Origin: Chlorops oryzae | Lineage: Eukaryota > Arthropoda > Insecta > Diptera > Chloropidae | Direction of reading: 5' to 3' | Length of the DNA: 64,000 bases | Assembly (NCBI GenBank): GCA_020466095.1 | Contig: CM035808.1 | Coordinates: forward strand, 75,494,110 to 75,558,109 | In this document: one piece after another, positions 46,218-57,885 of the stretch | Position numbering within the stretch: the stretch's first letter is position 1 | How the letters are laid out: each line of letters begins with the position of its first letter | The notes under the pieces: model-generated | The model's database searches: none | Seen by the model: only the letters and a program-made list of their open reading frames with translations | Told to the model about the DNA's origin: nothing | Position numbers and translations under genes: made by a program

Positions 46218-47065
46218 TGTTTTGAGTTTCTCCCAAACTCACATGTGGTCACCTAAAACGGAAAACAAAAGGCAGTGACCTGCATTCATGAATTTCTACT
46301 TCAAGGTGATTCCATGCTACTGAAAAGCAGCGGCTAGCGAAAACCGCTGACAGAGACAGTTTGGCTACTACAACAACAACACCAGCACGAGCATAAGCAT
46401 ATGCACAACCCAATCGCTGGTAATTACAAGAGCATTAAGCACAAACACGCTGCATGCATTTGCAGGGCGACAGCTAGCAACAACAATACAGGCACCGTAT
46501 ATGCACGATTGTCTAATCTCAGCACTGGCACAGCGAATGCACAATTGCAATCCGATCGCTGGAAACAACAATAACAACTACAAAAGAAGCAATAGGAACC
46601 TCGGAATAGCTTCATGTAGCAACAACAACAATATGGCAATGTTGGTACAATTGCGGGTGAAGGTCGTGGTCAAGCTTATGCAATGTGTTCGGGAAGAATC
46701 CACAACGATCGCGGACAGTGGGAATCTCCAATATTGCAAGATCAGCAATATTGACCTATATAAACGAAGCTTCGACAACTGGAAGAGGACTTCTTCTGTG
46801 AGCGTACTCACCCACGGGCCACAACGTCGGAAGCATAGGGCAGTTTCAAGTTAGGATATAGTAATTCTGTTTAGACCTAAGGATTCAAAACATTAAATGA
46901 AAGGCTTAAACCTTAGGTACAATCTTTTATTTAAAAGAAAATATAGGGACTATTATACGCTCGACACTGTCTGAGCGCTTGGTTCCCTATATCTCAGCAT
47001 TGGAATGAAGGAACGTTTATACGCTCGACCCCGTCTGAGCGCTTCGCTTCCTTTAGATTCCAACA
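46218..47065 (+). mobile_element. LTR-7 (848 bp), duplicate of the original 5' LTR
   Basis: It shares TGTTTTGAGTTT and GCACAACCCAATCGCTGG with LTR-1 and has the same BEL-A flank. Unlike LTR-1 it is complete. Its 3' half follows the LTR-3/LTR-4 variants. Confidence 0.92.
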
Positions 47066-47740
47066 TTTTTTGGCGCAGCCGGTATTCGACTGACTTTCAG
47101 TTGGATGAGAACTCAGTTTCCTCAAAACTTTGAATAAAATTATATTGATCGCTATGCAGCTTGGCGCATTTTGCTAAGTTGGAATTGTGTCAATTTTAAT
47201 TAGCGACTAGTTGCTACCACAGGGCAAAAAAGCTTATTATGCTGCATGCGAGATTGTAATTTTTGAGCAAAGATTATATTGTCAAGGATATCTTGCCAAT
47301 ATATCTGGGCAAAAAAGCTTACAAGAGATATTGAAGACATAATTTAATATTCAAAGTGTACCTACATGAACGGCTATAAACGAGTTTCGCCTGAAATTGG
47401 AATTGTGTCAATTTTAATAAGCGACTAGTTGCTACCAAAAACAGCCGATCAATTCATTAGCACAATTGTATGGTAAAACACAGGTCAATATTTTTTAACG
47501 CAAGTAAATATTTTTTTTTGTATCCTGGCGTCTGGGCAGAAGTATTGAAATAATATTTGTTTTACGAGAATCAACAGTAGCAGATACCAAGGACAAGAAA
47601 TTTAAATCAACGATTATACCAAGCAATGTGGCGCAGAATAAATAAAATTAAAATGTTTTACAAAAGTTCCCAGGAAATCAACACATCAATCAACACATTC
47701 AACATTCCAGAAGCAAAGAATAAATAAAACGAAAACATTT
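47066..47740 (+). promoter_or_regulatory. Leader of unit 7, start codon and splice donor deleted
   Basis: The primer site is intact. At about 47733 an 11-nt deletion removes most of the ATG and the GTAAGTAA donor that end the leader in units 2, 3 and 4. This env copy therefore has no spliced start. Confidence 0.75.
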
Positions 47741-47837
47741 TTATTCGATTTAATTGCTCGGAGTCCTGTCTGATAGAACAATCCTTATTAATCAATTTTA
47801 GTGATATATTCATAAAGAAAAAGAAATTAAAACCAAA

Positions 47838-48548
47838 TCACGGGATCGGTGCCGAGCTCGGTGACACATCCTTCCAACCTGGTCCGCAGCGGAAGGGGGT
47901 TGGAGAATGTGGTATATGGGCGGACGTTATCCAGGCTTTTATACCAAGGGCCGTGTCGAAAACGTGATAAGTCGTCCATCCGAGGGGCCAGAACGCCTCG
48001 AACGCCATAAGATTAGCATTCATCCGAAAGGACTGGTTGTAATCGTAATATGCCGCATAACCCGCCAAGTCGTGTAGCCTATGGGCATGCCGAGAATCGC
48101 AGATTAACCGCCTGCGCCTCTGGTAGTCCACCCTCAGGCATATTTCCATCACACTGGCCAGAGTCAGATGAAGTCCTGCACGGACCCCCGGGAATGTGTA
48201 ATAGGCGCCTAGGTGCCATTCCAGGCAGTCATCTGTGCGGGGATTGTCCAAAAGGTGGTATTCTCGGCACATGATCGCCCATCGGCGGCACCTACCACCA
48301 AACGCCATACAAGGGGGACAAAAGGAGTGGCACCTCCGCCAACAGCGCCGATTTCGGATCCGGGGTGAAAGCGCAGGCCAACCGTAGTAATCGTTCAAGA
48401 CGGCCACCACCGTAAGAATTCCATCCCAAATCTAAAAATAAAAAATTTGAAGAAAAAAAAAAAAAATTTATTAATGAATAGTGATCAGGAATCAATGATA
48501 GAATACAAAGTTACTTACAAAAGTGAGTCCGATAAGCGCGGAGAACAT
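47838..48548 (-). CDS. Nested opposite-strand gene, unit 7 (intact frame)
   Basis: Exon 1 is 48519-48548, the intron 48432-48518 and exon 2 47838-48431, with TGA at the end and a TATA box upstream (about 48604-48610). Splice signals are kept. It has more replacements than the other copies, mostly near the C-terminus (for example Ile to Lys, Ala to Ser, Arg to Trp), yet no stop or frame change. Confidence 0.64.
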
Positions 48549-48714
48549 GTTTTCCAAATTCGATGACTTATTGTGTATGAGACATAAGCACTCCAAACAA
48601 AGTTTATATAGCATAAAAACACCTACTCAGCAAAAGATTTTTGTACCATCAACTATTTTGACCCTGAGACCGGAAATGTTTCTAAAGTCTTCTTTTTTTT
48701 CCTTCGTGTTTCAG

Positions 48715-50170
48715 GTTCTCACCTTTTTGTTAACACTTATCGTGGTGGCTGCGGGAGATTTACTATCCACTCCAATTACCGACCAAAAGGGTTTTATCGA
48801 AATTCATTTACGTTACACAAACATTGTTTCGGATGCATGTACCGTCTTACATATCATTCATCCACAAGAAATCGCAAGTATAGTAAATTCCGCGGAAAAT
48901 TTTATTAAAGAAACGGAAATACACAATAAAATTTGGCAAAACTATCAAAATCAAGCTAAAGTATATCACACCGTTCGAGCAGAAGCGCACAAAAAGGGGA
49001 CTGATAAATGCCGTAGGCACAGCTACGAAATAGTTGTTCGGAATTATGGATGACCAAGATAGAGAGGAAATAGAAAGTCACCTCAAAACAGTGGTAGAGA
49101 ATAGTCATAACGCAATCAGAGGACTAAATGAACAGATAACAATAAATAACCATTTCAATGAGACCCTAGGGATTATATAGAAGGCAATAGACCAGGATAG
49201 AGAATATTGGAATAAAATAGACAGAAAAAATATCATAATGTCAAAGCAGTTAATGTTCAACGAGCAAATGTTTAAACTTAAATTTATTGAAAATAAAATA
49301 AACCTTATACAAGATAGTATTGCAGCAGCCAAAAATGGACTTATGTATCCGAGCATCCTAACCACAGACGAAATAGAGAAATTCGAAATTGATTTTTTCA
49401 AATTAAAATTCATGCGTGTCGGAATATTAGCGAACGCACACAATTCAATTATAATAGTGATTAAGGTTCCAAGAACTTTGAGCACAGCTGAAATCAGTTT
49501 AGTCACACCAATCTCCAATCAAAAATGTTTCCAAATCATGGCCGAAGATGAAATAAGAGCATCAATCAATGGCACAATTTTCTCATACCAAGAGAACGCA
49601 ATTCTAAGAGAACTCAAACGTAGTCGACATTGTACTGTCCAAAACACTTTCAATTTCATTTTTAATAACAAAACATTGGTTCAATATGTTGACGAAGGGA
49701 CCTTAATAGTAAAAAATGGGTACAATTTAAAGATACATCAAACGTGCAATGCAGAAAAGCTCTCGGTAGATAATAACGCCCTTATTACCTTCTCCAATTG
49801 CAGTATAACCATAGGAAATGAAAAGTTCTTTAATATGAAGTCAATTATGGAGGAGAAATAGTTTTGTGCAGAAAATTCGACATCAAATTTCAATAATACA
49901 CCTATCATATTTGAAGATATAGTAGTAAACAGCTTTAAGAACAGATCATTTATAAAAGAACTTCAATTCCACCAGAACATGTCATATGGTTTTAGCGGAA
50001 CACTTCTTCTTTTAATTGTAAAAAGCATCATAGTATTCTTTATATTACTAAAAAGAAAATCCGTTAAAGTAGAAATAAAACAAGATATCATACCAGAAAT
50101 AAAAAAGAAAGATAGCATAAGAACAATACATAAACGATACATAGAAAGATCAGACAACTCAGACGTTTAA
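48715..50170 (+). pseudogene. Env-like glycoprotein remnant, unit 7
   Basis: It starts after the acceptor CAG at 48712-48714. It keeps the common frame change and stop, and then has an open frame 49238-49861 that ends at its own TAG. The remaining tail with the membrane segment is open at 49979-50170. It lacks the 16-nt deletion of units 1 and 3. Confidence 0.78.
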
Positions 50171-50476
50171 AGCCTGAAACTTTTTGAACCACTCATCTCA
50201 TTGGCTTTATGCAATTTGCAATTATTTTCCCATCCAAAAGCAAATTAAAAGACAAAAAACAAAAAAAAAAAAAACAAAAAAAACGCAAAACGTAATGTAA
50301 GAAGTCATACGACAAAAGACGGAAATGCAAAGAGGTGTCAAATATCCAAATGTGATTTTTCGAGCAAGCAGCAATAGTGGCTCAGTGTTTAATTTTTAGT
50401 CTTTTATCTTTCTTTCAGGAAAAAGATCAAGCGGAGAGCAGCGAAAAATCAGCAAGTTGGTATACGCACATCTAAC

Positions 50477-51216
50477 ATGTCACATATGTGTTCGTATAGA
50501 ATGGGAAAAAGAATTTAATTTTTAAAACATGAAGAATATGAAGAACTTATTAAAGGTAAATGGTTAACAGATATTCATGTCAACGTTTTCCTAAACTGGA
50601 TTCTAAGATATCAAAAACTTGAAAAAAGAATCCATATATTTGACTCATTCGCGTACGAAGAACTTAGAGTAGCTAGAAAAGCAAATAATAAGCAGATATG
50701 AGAATTACGAATTAATACGAAAATAAAAAGGGTTGCCATGAAGGCATATGAACACTTCATTTTCCCAATTTGTCAGAGCAATCACTGGATGCTCGTTATA
50801 ATAGTAGAGGCAATATATTTGTATTAGACTCCCTCAAAGGCGATTTAAAACTATCTTACCCAAATTGTCCGCAACAAGAGAATCAAGTGGACTGTGGGAT
50901 TTATATTTTGAAATTCGCCAATGAATTCTGTGCGACTATAAAAAAAGAATAACCGTTCAATCCAATAAATTTTGATATGGAAAATGGATCGCTTCAAATA
51001 GGTAGAGCGTATCTTGGGGCATTGTTAAAAAAATGGGAATGCGAACAAAATTCCATAACAAAATTTGAAAGAGAAACCCTGTTGGGAATATTGAATAAAA
51101 TGAAGAAGAATAAAACTACAAAGAAAACGAAAAAAGAAAAACAAGTAAAATTAAATGGGAAGATTTTTTACTTATTAATAACTAGACAAATCAAGTTTGA
51201 AATAAAATGTTTATGA
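50477..51216 (+). pseudogene. Ulp1-like cysteine protease pseudogene, unit 7
   Basis: It has the early TAA like units 1-3, but also the Asp-Cys spacer deletion and the TAA after 'ATIKKE' that are otherwise only in unit 4. The Cys-box frame is 50770-50952 and the tail 50977-51216. Confidence 0.72.
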
Positions 51217-52142
51217 AGAAAATATAATCTAAAATATAACAGAAATATAAATTTATATGTCTAAATCCAGTTTTTTAATTAATTAAAACTTTATGCAATA
51301 AACAAAAAAAAAAACAAAAAAACAACAACAAAAAACAACAAAAAACAACAATAAAAAAAACAACAAAAAAAAAACAACAAAAATTTATATAAAATGTGTA
51401 CCTTAACTATATAAATGTTCAAATTTTATGTGGAGAAAAATTTATCTAATCTTAGTTTTTCATTAAATTATATCAATTAAGAAGAAAAAAGAGAAAGATT
51501 TTATAGAAGAAAGAAATTATAAAAAAAGTAAATTTGCAACCTTCCTCAAAGAGGGAGAAGGGATAGATTACAAAACAAATTTTATTTAAAACCTATTAAA
51601 TCCCGATCAAAATAAAATGTTAATATTAACAAAGATGTAGGACGCGAAACAAAATTGTAAAAGAGAAAATTTGTTAACATTTACATTAACGTCTAAATTA
51701 CGCAATAAGTTAGCAATAAGTCATCACTTAGAACTTCAGCCCTCAACTGTCAACCGAAGATGATGTTTTACCCCAAACTGCAGATGGCCAGACCAATTCA
51801 AAATAAAACAGCAACAAATTACAGTTTTGTAATAATGTAACACAGTCTAGTGGTAAGCAGATGCACGTCACTATGCACCAAGCCTTATTAAAACATGAAG
51901 TACGAACAACGAGAATGCTTACCTCTACTAGCCATCGCCAAGGTGAAATCAGACTTGCGACACAAATAGCTTTCTTCCGATCGCTATGTGCTCCAAACAA
52001 CTTTCAACAGCAACATTAACATGAAAATCATTCAGTAAAATCTCAACCGCCACAATTTAATCAAACTGATGCATGACAAGAAGCATTCTGCTCGGAGTTT
52101 TCTAACGTCGCCTTGTGGCAACTTTCTTCAAAGGGGGAGGGA
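51217..52142 (+). other. Unit 7 3' region with polypurine tract
   Basis: No intact gene. A/C-rich runs (about 51300-51380), the degraded plus-strand frame, and the purine tract ending at 52142. Confidence 0.5.
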
Positions 52143-52836
52143 TGTTGTGAGTCTCTCCCAAACTCACATGTGGTCACCTTAAACGGAAAACAAAAGGCAG
52201 TGACCTGCATTCATGAATTTCTACTTCAAGGTGATTCCATGCTACTGGAAAGCAGCGGCTAGCGAAAACCGCTGACAGAGACAGTTTGGCTACTACAACA
52301 ACAACACTAGCACGAGCATAACATAAGCATATGCGCAACCCGATAGCTGGTAATTACAAGAGCATCAAGCACAAACACGGTGCATGCATTTGCAGGGCGA
52401 CAGCTAGCAACAACAATACAGGCACAACAGTACTTATGCTACGATTGTCTATCTCAGGCACTGGCACAGCGAACATGCACAATTGCAATTCGATCAGCTG
52501 AAGAATACAGACAATTTAATCAACTACATACAAGAAGCATAATCGGAATTCGCCTGTGGAATAGCTTCAATTTTAGTTAGCACTACACAACAACATGCGA
52601 TCAATGTCATAAGGTACAATTGCAGGGTGAAAGGTCACGGTCAAGACTTTTAGCAATCGGAAGTAATCCACGACGAATCGCTGGAAAGTTGGGCAATCCA
52701 AGTATTGCAAGATCAGCAATATTGACCGTAGTATCAACAGTAGCAGCTATCAGGACACAGGACTTCTTCTGCGAGTGTGCTCACCCACGGGCCACGACGT
52801 CGGAAGCATAGGGCAGTTTCAAGTTACGATCAAAAG
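52143..52836 (+). mobile_element. LTR-8, chimeric and 3' truncated
   Basis: The first about 290 bp match the other LTRs closely. From about 52425 the similarity falls sharply with many small insertions and substitutions, although landmarks (GCAAGATCAGCAATATTGACC, GGGCCACGACGTCGGAAG) remain. The TATA box is lost. Near 52830 it jumps into the leader, losing the last part of the LTR and the primer site. Confidence 0.7.
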
Positions 52837-53174
52837 CTTAGAAGAGATATTGAAGACATAATTTAATATTCAAAGTGTACATACATGAACGGCTATAAAC
52901 GAATTTCGCCTGAAATTGGAATTGTGTCAATTTTAGTTAGCGACTAGTTGCTACCAAAAACAGCCGATCAATTCATAAGCACGATTGTATGGTAAAACAC
53001 AGGTCAATATTTTTCAACGCAAGTTAATATATTTTTATTTTTTTTTTTGAATCCTGGCGTCTGGGCAGAAGTATTGAAATAATATTTGTTTTACGAGAAT
53101 CAACAGTAGCAGCTACCAAGGACAAGAAATTTAAATCAACGATTACACCAAGCAATGTGGCGCAGAATAAATAG
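52837..53174 (+). mobile_element. Leader remnant after LTR-8, end of second locus
   Basis: Leader sequence from GCTTA.AAGAGATATTGAAG to GCGCAGAATAAATA. It then stops abruptly at unrelated DNA, before the ATG and donor. Confidence 0.75.
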
Positions 53175-54080
53175 GGGAGAGGTGGTCCGGATTTCACATT
53201 TTTCAATCTAGAAAATTTTGCAGGATGTTTTCTTTAGTTTTTCTTTTATATAAGTTCTCTCATATCCTTCCGACATTAAATGACGAGTCATGTATTTTTC
53301 TCCTCCTTACCAATAAATAGAAAAACTACTTTTACCATACCAATCCAAAATGGTTCAAGGTACACCATTTGTACCATGTGGTATGTGTACCTTGGACCGC
53401 ATAAAATAAAAGGAGTAAATTCGTAGCAAGTATGTAAGAAATTAAAAATACTCGTTTATTTGCATAACATATGTCATATTGTTTAAAACGGAAAGTATTT
53501 AAGTCTTCCTTTTCAACTTGAAGAAATGGATCCTCAGTAAAGAATTTTTGCGGAAAAATTCATAAACGATATTTGGTTTGAAGGCAAAACGGGAACTCTG
53601 CAAGGAAAATCATGATCGTTTAACGCTTTGACTGGCTCGTCTTCTATACCGTTCTCATACACAAGCACGGCGACAAACCAAGATTTTGTTAAATTGTCAA
53701 TGATGACTCCGCAAACTATGTTTTTTGGGCAAACAAAAAATGGTTCCACATCCTCCTTATCCACATCGAGACCGTTGTCGTGTTAAAGCATCCCAGAAGA
53801 ATTTATTGGCACAGCAGCACATAGCTTTGGTAATATTTCTACTGCCCACGTAATCCAAAGCCAAGCGCAACAAATGGAAGGCCTGGAAGGCGGATCTAAT
53901 TTATTGTCGAATAAAAACAATGATACTGTTGCGCTCTTTCGGTGATCCTAAAAATATTACATTATCCTGTTCGGAAGCCTTTTACTTTAATCAATCAAAT
54001 TCTAAAACGTTTATATTATTTTGAAATCAGATTGGTAATAATGATAATTTTTGATTCATATTTCCCCCGCCTTCTCTATA
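53175..54080. other. Unassigned DNA with one unrecognised minus-strand frame
   Basis: An imperfect palindrome (about 53355-53393: AAGGTACAC with GTGTACCTT) lies near the left. The minus-strand frame 53534-53764 (76 codons, 'FFVCPKNIVCGVIIDNLTKSWFVAVLVYENG') looks protein-like but I do not recognise it. A tandem duplicate of about 50 bp (CCGCCTTCTCTATA) lies at about 54066-54140. Confidence 0.35.
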
Positions 54081-54395
54081 CGTTTAGTTTCCTTTTCATA
54101 TTTTCCGCCTTCTCTATATGTTCAGTTTTCCTTTTCAAATCGGTTAACACCCTCCGGCCTTGGGCTTCGATGCTCTCGAGGCTCAATGGGATCAATAGGT
54201 AGGACACACAACTTCTGTATAGGTCGAGATATCGAACTGTTTCCCGTCCAAAGTGTAACACTGCGCACCAGACAGTCTGGGCCCTTTTGCAATGCTGTAA
54301 TGCGAGCCATTTTTCAAAGGCTGGGTGGGGTATTTTCGTTTTTGATGACAACTAAATCGCCAATCTTCAGGTTTTGGCGGACCTTGCGCCATTTA

Positions 54396-55690
54396 ACAGG
54401 TTGGCCGATAAGTCCCCGGTCTAACAAAGAAAAACACATTTTTTTGTCAAAATTCGTTTTTATTATTCAACATAGTTCCCTTCAAGAGCGATACAACGAT
54501 TATAACGACCTTCCAATTTTTTGATACCATTTTGGTAGTACTCCTTCGGTTTTGCCTCAAAATAGGCCTCAGTTTCGGCGATCACCTCTTCATTGCAGCC
54601 AAATTTTTTCCCTGCGACCATCCTTTTGAGGTCTGAGAACAAGAAAAAGTCGCTGGGGGCCAGATCTGGAGAATACGGTGGGTGGGGAAGCAATTCGAAG
54701 CCTAATTCATGAATTTTTTCCATCGTTCTCAATGACTTGTGGCACGGTGCGTTGTCTTGATGGAACAACACTTTATTTCTTCTTCATATGGGGCCGTTTT
54801 GCCGCGATTTCGACCTTCAAACGCTCCAATAACGACATAAAATAATCACTGTTGATGGTTTTTCCCTTCTCAAGATAATCGATAAAACTTATTCCATGCC
54901 CATCCCAAAAAACAGAGGCCATTACTTTGCCAGCGGACTTTTGAGTCTTTCCACGCTTCGGAGACGGTTCACCGATCGCTGTCCACTCAGCCGACTGTCG
55001 ATTGGACTCAGGAGTGTAGTGATAGAGCCATGTTTCATCCATTGTCACAATATCGACGCAAAAACTCGGGTGTATTGCGAGTTAACAGCTGCAAACACCG
55101 CTCAGAATCATCAACACGTTGTTGTTTTTGGTCAAATGTGAGCTCGCGCGGCACCCATTTTGCACAGAGCTTTTTCATATCCAAATATTAATGAATGATA
55201 TGACCAACACGTTCCTTTGATATCTTTAAGGCCTCTGCTATCTCGATCAACTTCATTTTACGGTCATTCAAAATCATTTTGTGAATTTTTTTGATGTTTT
55301 CGTCGGTAACCACCTCTTTCGGGCGTCCACTGCGTTCACCGTCCTCCGTGCTCATTTCACCACGCTTGAATTTTGCATACCAATCAATTATTGTTGATTT
55401 TCCTGGGGCAGAGTCCGGAAACTCATTATCAAGCCAAGTTTTTGCTTCCACTGTATTTTTTCCCTTCAGAAAACAGTATTTTATCAAAACACGAAATTCC
55501 TTTTTTCCCATTTTTTTCACAATAACAAAAGTTGCTTCACAAAATACGCTCTATCTCACAAACTAATTGACTTACAGACGTCAAATTTTGACACAAATCA
55601 TTTGAAGGTTGCCACTATATAAAAATAATATGCATTTAATACTAGTGACGCCATCTATGTGTCAGACCGGGGACTTATCAGCCAACCTGT
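54396..55690 (-). mobile_element. Irritans-type (Himar-like) mariner, 1295 bp
   Basis: Terminal inverted repeats ACAGGTTGGCCGATAAGTCC and GGACTTATCAGCCAACCTGT, flanked by TA on both sides (54394-54395 and 55691-55692). Length and ends fit full-length irritans-group mariner. The transposase reads on the minus strand and is broken at three places. It sits within BEL-B. Confidence 0.95.
54463..55520 (-). pseudogene. Mariner transposase, three lesions
   Basis: Reads leftwards from ATG at 55520. The N-terminal DNA-binding part has two helix-turn-helix regions ('WYAKFKRGE', 'IAEALKISKERVGHI', to 55188). A nonsense codon follows, then the catalytic core with 'TMDETWL' (first Asp, 54773-55048) after a one-base insertion near 55050. 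A stop after 'RPHMKKK' comes next, then 'HQDNAPCHKS' (second Asp) and 'YSPDLAPSDFFLF' (third Asp), which gives the DD34D pattern, ending at 54463. The catalytic residues are all visible, but the nonsense codon, the insertion and the break in the A-run stop expression. Confidence 0.93.
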
Positions 55691-56001
55691 TAGGACGTTG
55701 CTGAAGCTCGTGAAGATAGCTTTCGCTCCAGAGTTTCCAGAACCTTTGTGCGATTTCCTTCCACATCTGCCAACAACTTAAACGATTTTCCGGTCGTTCT
55801 ATTGATACTTGCTCGCCTAATGCAGGTACCAAGGCTTCGCCAATCACCAGGTGTCCGGGAGTCCAACGATTTAGATCTTGTGGATCAGCACTCTGTGCGC
55901 ATAGAGGGCGTGAATTGAGAACCGCTCCGATCTCTGCTATAAGTGTCTGAATTCTCTCGACTGTCAATTAATGACTTCCCATAACGCGGCGCAAATGATG
56001 T

Positions 56002-56720
56002 TTAGCGGATTTTATGGCAGCTTCCTACAGACCTCCTTGATATGGAGCCGATGGAGTGATGAAATGCCATTGCGTTTGACGTTGTGCAAGTTGATCGAAG
56101 AGATCCGACGCTCGCCATGACTGTAGTATATGACTTAGCTCTCGCTCCGCCCCGACAAAGTTCGCCCCATTGTCGCTCCAAAGATGCTGGCAATGCCCGT
56201 AGCGCGATGTAAAACGGATACAGGCCATCAAAAATGCCGGAGTTGTCAAATCCGACAAAAATTCCAAATACACCGCCTTTGATACCATGCAAACAAATAC
56301 CGCTATGTAGCCCCTCATCACGGTATTGCCTCGTCGTCGATCCGGTTTAACATGTATTGGACCTGCGTAGTCAACCCCCGCATGAAGGAAAGGGCGAGCG
56401 GGCCGTACACGGCATGAAGGCAAGTCGGCCATCATTTGCTCACTCATTTTGCCCTTAAGTCGTTCACAGGTTAAACAATCCTTAATTAAAGTCCGTGCTA
56501 GCGATCGCATACCAATGATCCAAAATGTTTGTCGCAATGCACTGATGAGCTGCTGTGGTCCGCAATATAACAGCCTAAGGTGCATCGTTCGCGCCAGCAA
56601 CCAAGCCAAGCGGCTCCCCTTTGGTAATATAATTGGATTACATTGATCTCTAGATAGGTCGGCATTCTGTAGTCGTCCGTGAATACGAAGGATATTATTT
56701 TCAACGAAAGGTGTCAACAT
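56002..56720 (-). pseudogene. BEL-B integrase core
   Basis: A 231-codon frame. The zinc-binding part ends 'DCLTCERLKG', then come 'PFLHAGVDYAGP' (first Asp), 'WSDNGANFVGA' (second Asp) and 'SAPYQGGL'. Directly after it a TAG replaces the Trp normally found one codon before the catalytic Glu, so translation stops at the active site. Upstream frames at 56754-57023 continue the RNase H-integrase linker. Confidence 0.88.
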
Positions 56721-57216
56721 GTTAACTGAATTAGATAATCGAGAATTATCCTCTTACCCACTTTCCCTGTGCTTTCGCTGCAACGATCGGAGGTCTTCTT
56801 TGAAATGGTCATGCTGCTCCTGCTTGATCCACTGGTTCAATGATTCATTCAACTCCTCTACTCGCACCGCAGTTTTTCTTCTTTCTGATGGAGGTGCTCC
56901 ACAATTATGAACAAATCTAAACACCCATGCTGTTACCCTTGTTAAGCGACTTTTTGTTGAATAACGGTACAAAGGGGATTGTTGATTGATGGCAATTCCA
57001 TTCACGCTGGAAATTAACTGCACTTGATGGGATTTCTAATTAGGGAACAGCCGCACTCCGGCCGCGATACATTTCTCTAAGGAGGTTGAAAGAGCTGTAA
57101 TCTTCGAGGATTGACGGAACTTTTTGCGCATTTTTCCTTCCCAAATTTGCGGAAAAAGTTTCGGGTGAAGGTGACCAAGACGCCATTCGTTGTCTAAAAA
57201 ATGCAGGACCATGCCA
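56721..57216 (-). pseudogene. BEL-B RNase H-integrase linker
   Basis: Broken frames (57036-57293 and 56754-57023) typical of the spacer between RNase H and integrase, with 'LNQWIKQEQHDHFKEDLRSLQR'. Frame changes near 57030 and 57220. Confidence 0.7.
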
Positions 57217-57864
57217 TCATAGACTTGATGAAACAACACCCGTGGAAATGAGATCAGCTGGATTTTCGTTGGTTGGAACATATCGCCACTCACAAGTCGA
57301 TGTCTGGTTTCTGATTCTCAAAGCTCGATTCGCTACAAATTGTTTGAGCGTTCCAGGTTCACGTTTGAGCCAACATAGGACCACCATTGAGTCGGACCAG
57401 CAGGTAGACGAAGCAATTCTTATGTTACTTTGATTTTCCATTTCGGGTATGACTCGAATCATCACGTCGCCAAGCAAGGCGGCTGCATGCAATTCTAGGC
57501 GTGGTATGGATTCTTTGTTCAGCGGGGCGACCCTGGATTTCGATAACATCAAATTCGATTTGAATTGTTGATCCCTTTCAATAACTACGTACACTGCTGC
57601 TCCATAAGCTTGCACGGACGCGTCAGCACATACATGAAGTGTCAGTTTGGCACCTCGTTCATATCCCAACAAGCGAGGGATTCTTATACGTTGAAATTCA
57701 AAAATTTCAGCAAAAATCCTTTCCCATGCAAGTCTTAAAGGCTCCAAGAGAACAGAGTCCCAAGAAATTTTTGACGCCCAGACTCGTTGCATTAAGATTT
57801 TGGCTTTAACGACAAATGGTGCCACTAGTCCATTTGGATCGTAAAGTCGTGCTGTGACACTCAA
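57217..57864 (-). CDS. BEL-B RNase H region
   Basis: A 215-codon frame. 'ARLYDPNGLVAPFVVKAKILMQ' is the conserved connection after RT, then 'LHVCADASVQAYGAAVY' (Asp), 'IPRLELHAAALL' (Glu), 'CWSDSMVVLCWL' (Asp), and 'VPTNENPADLIS' (His replaced by Glu/Asn context, as is common in this group). It is separated from RT by one in-frame stop near 57886, so as a separate product it would not be made. Confidence 0.85.
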   Translation of the reverse strand: MSVTARLYDPNGLVAPFVVKAKILMQRVWASKISWDSVLLEPLRLAWERIFAEIFEFQRIRIPRLLGYERGAKLTLHVCADASVQAYGAAVYVVIERDQQFKSNLMLSKSRVAPLNKESIPRLELHAAALLGDVMIRVIPEMENQSNIRIASSTCWSDSMVVLCWLKREPGTLKQFVANRALRIRNQTSTCEWRYVPTNENPADLISTGVVSSSL

Positions 57865-57885
57865 AACCGCCCGCTTCGTCCAGCC

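Larger units (their letters stand above)
43509..46975. repeat. Copy B of the large duplication
   Basis: Partner of 1-3395. It contains the BEL-A 3' half and the same LTR junction preceded by CGCC (46214-46217). Copy B keeps about 76 bp (about 43890-43966) that copy A lost. The similarity to copy A stops where copy A has its own deletion (3395). Confidence 0.9.
54085..55974 (-). pseudogene. BEL-B integrase end and DUF5641-like domain, split by mariner
   Basis: Right of the mariner (55693-55967): 'IGAVLNSRPLCAQSADPQDLNRWTPGHLVIGEALV', the stretch after the integrase core in BEL/Pao proteins. Left of it (54085-54393): 'WKMARITALQKGPDCLVRSVTL', the end of the DUF5641-like domain. The transposon interrupts the codons between them. 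Gaps in frame are small, so this element was fairly intact when hit. Confidence 0.82.
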
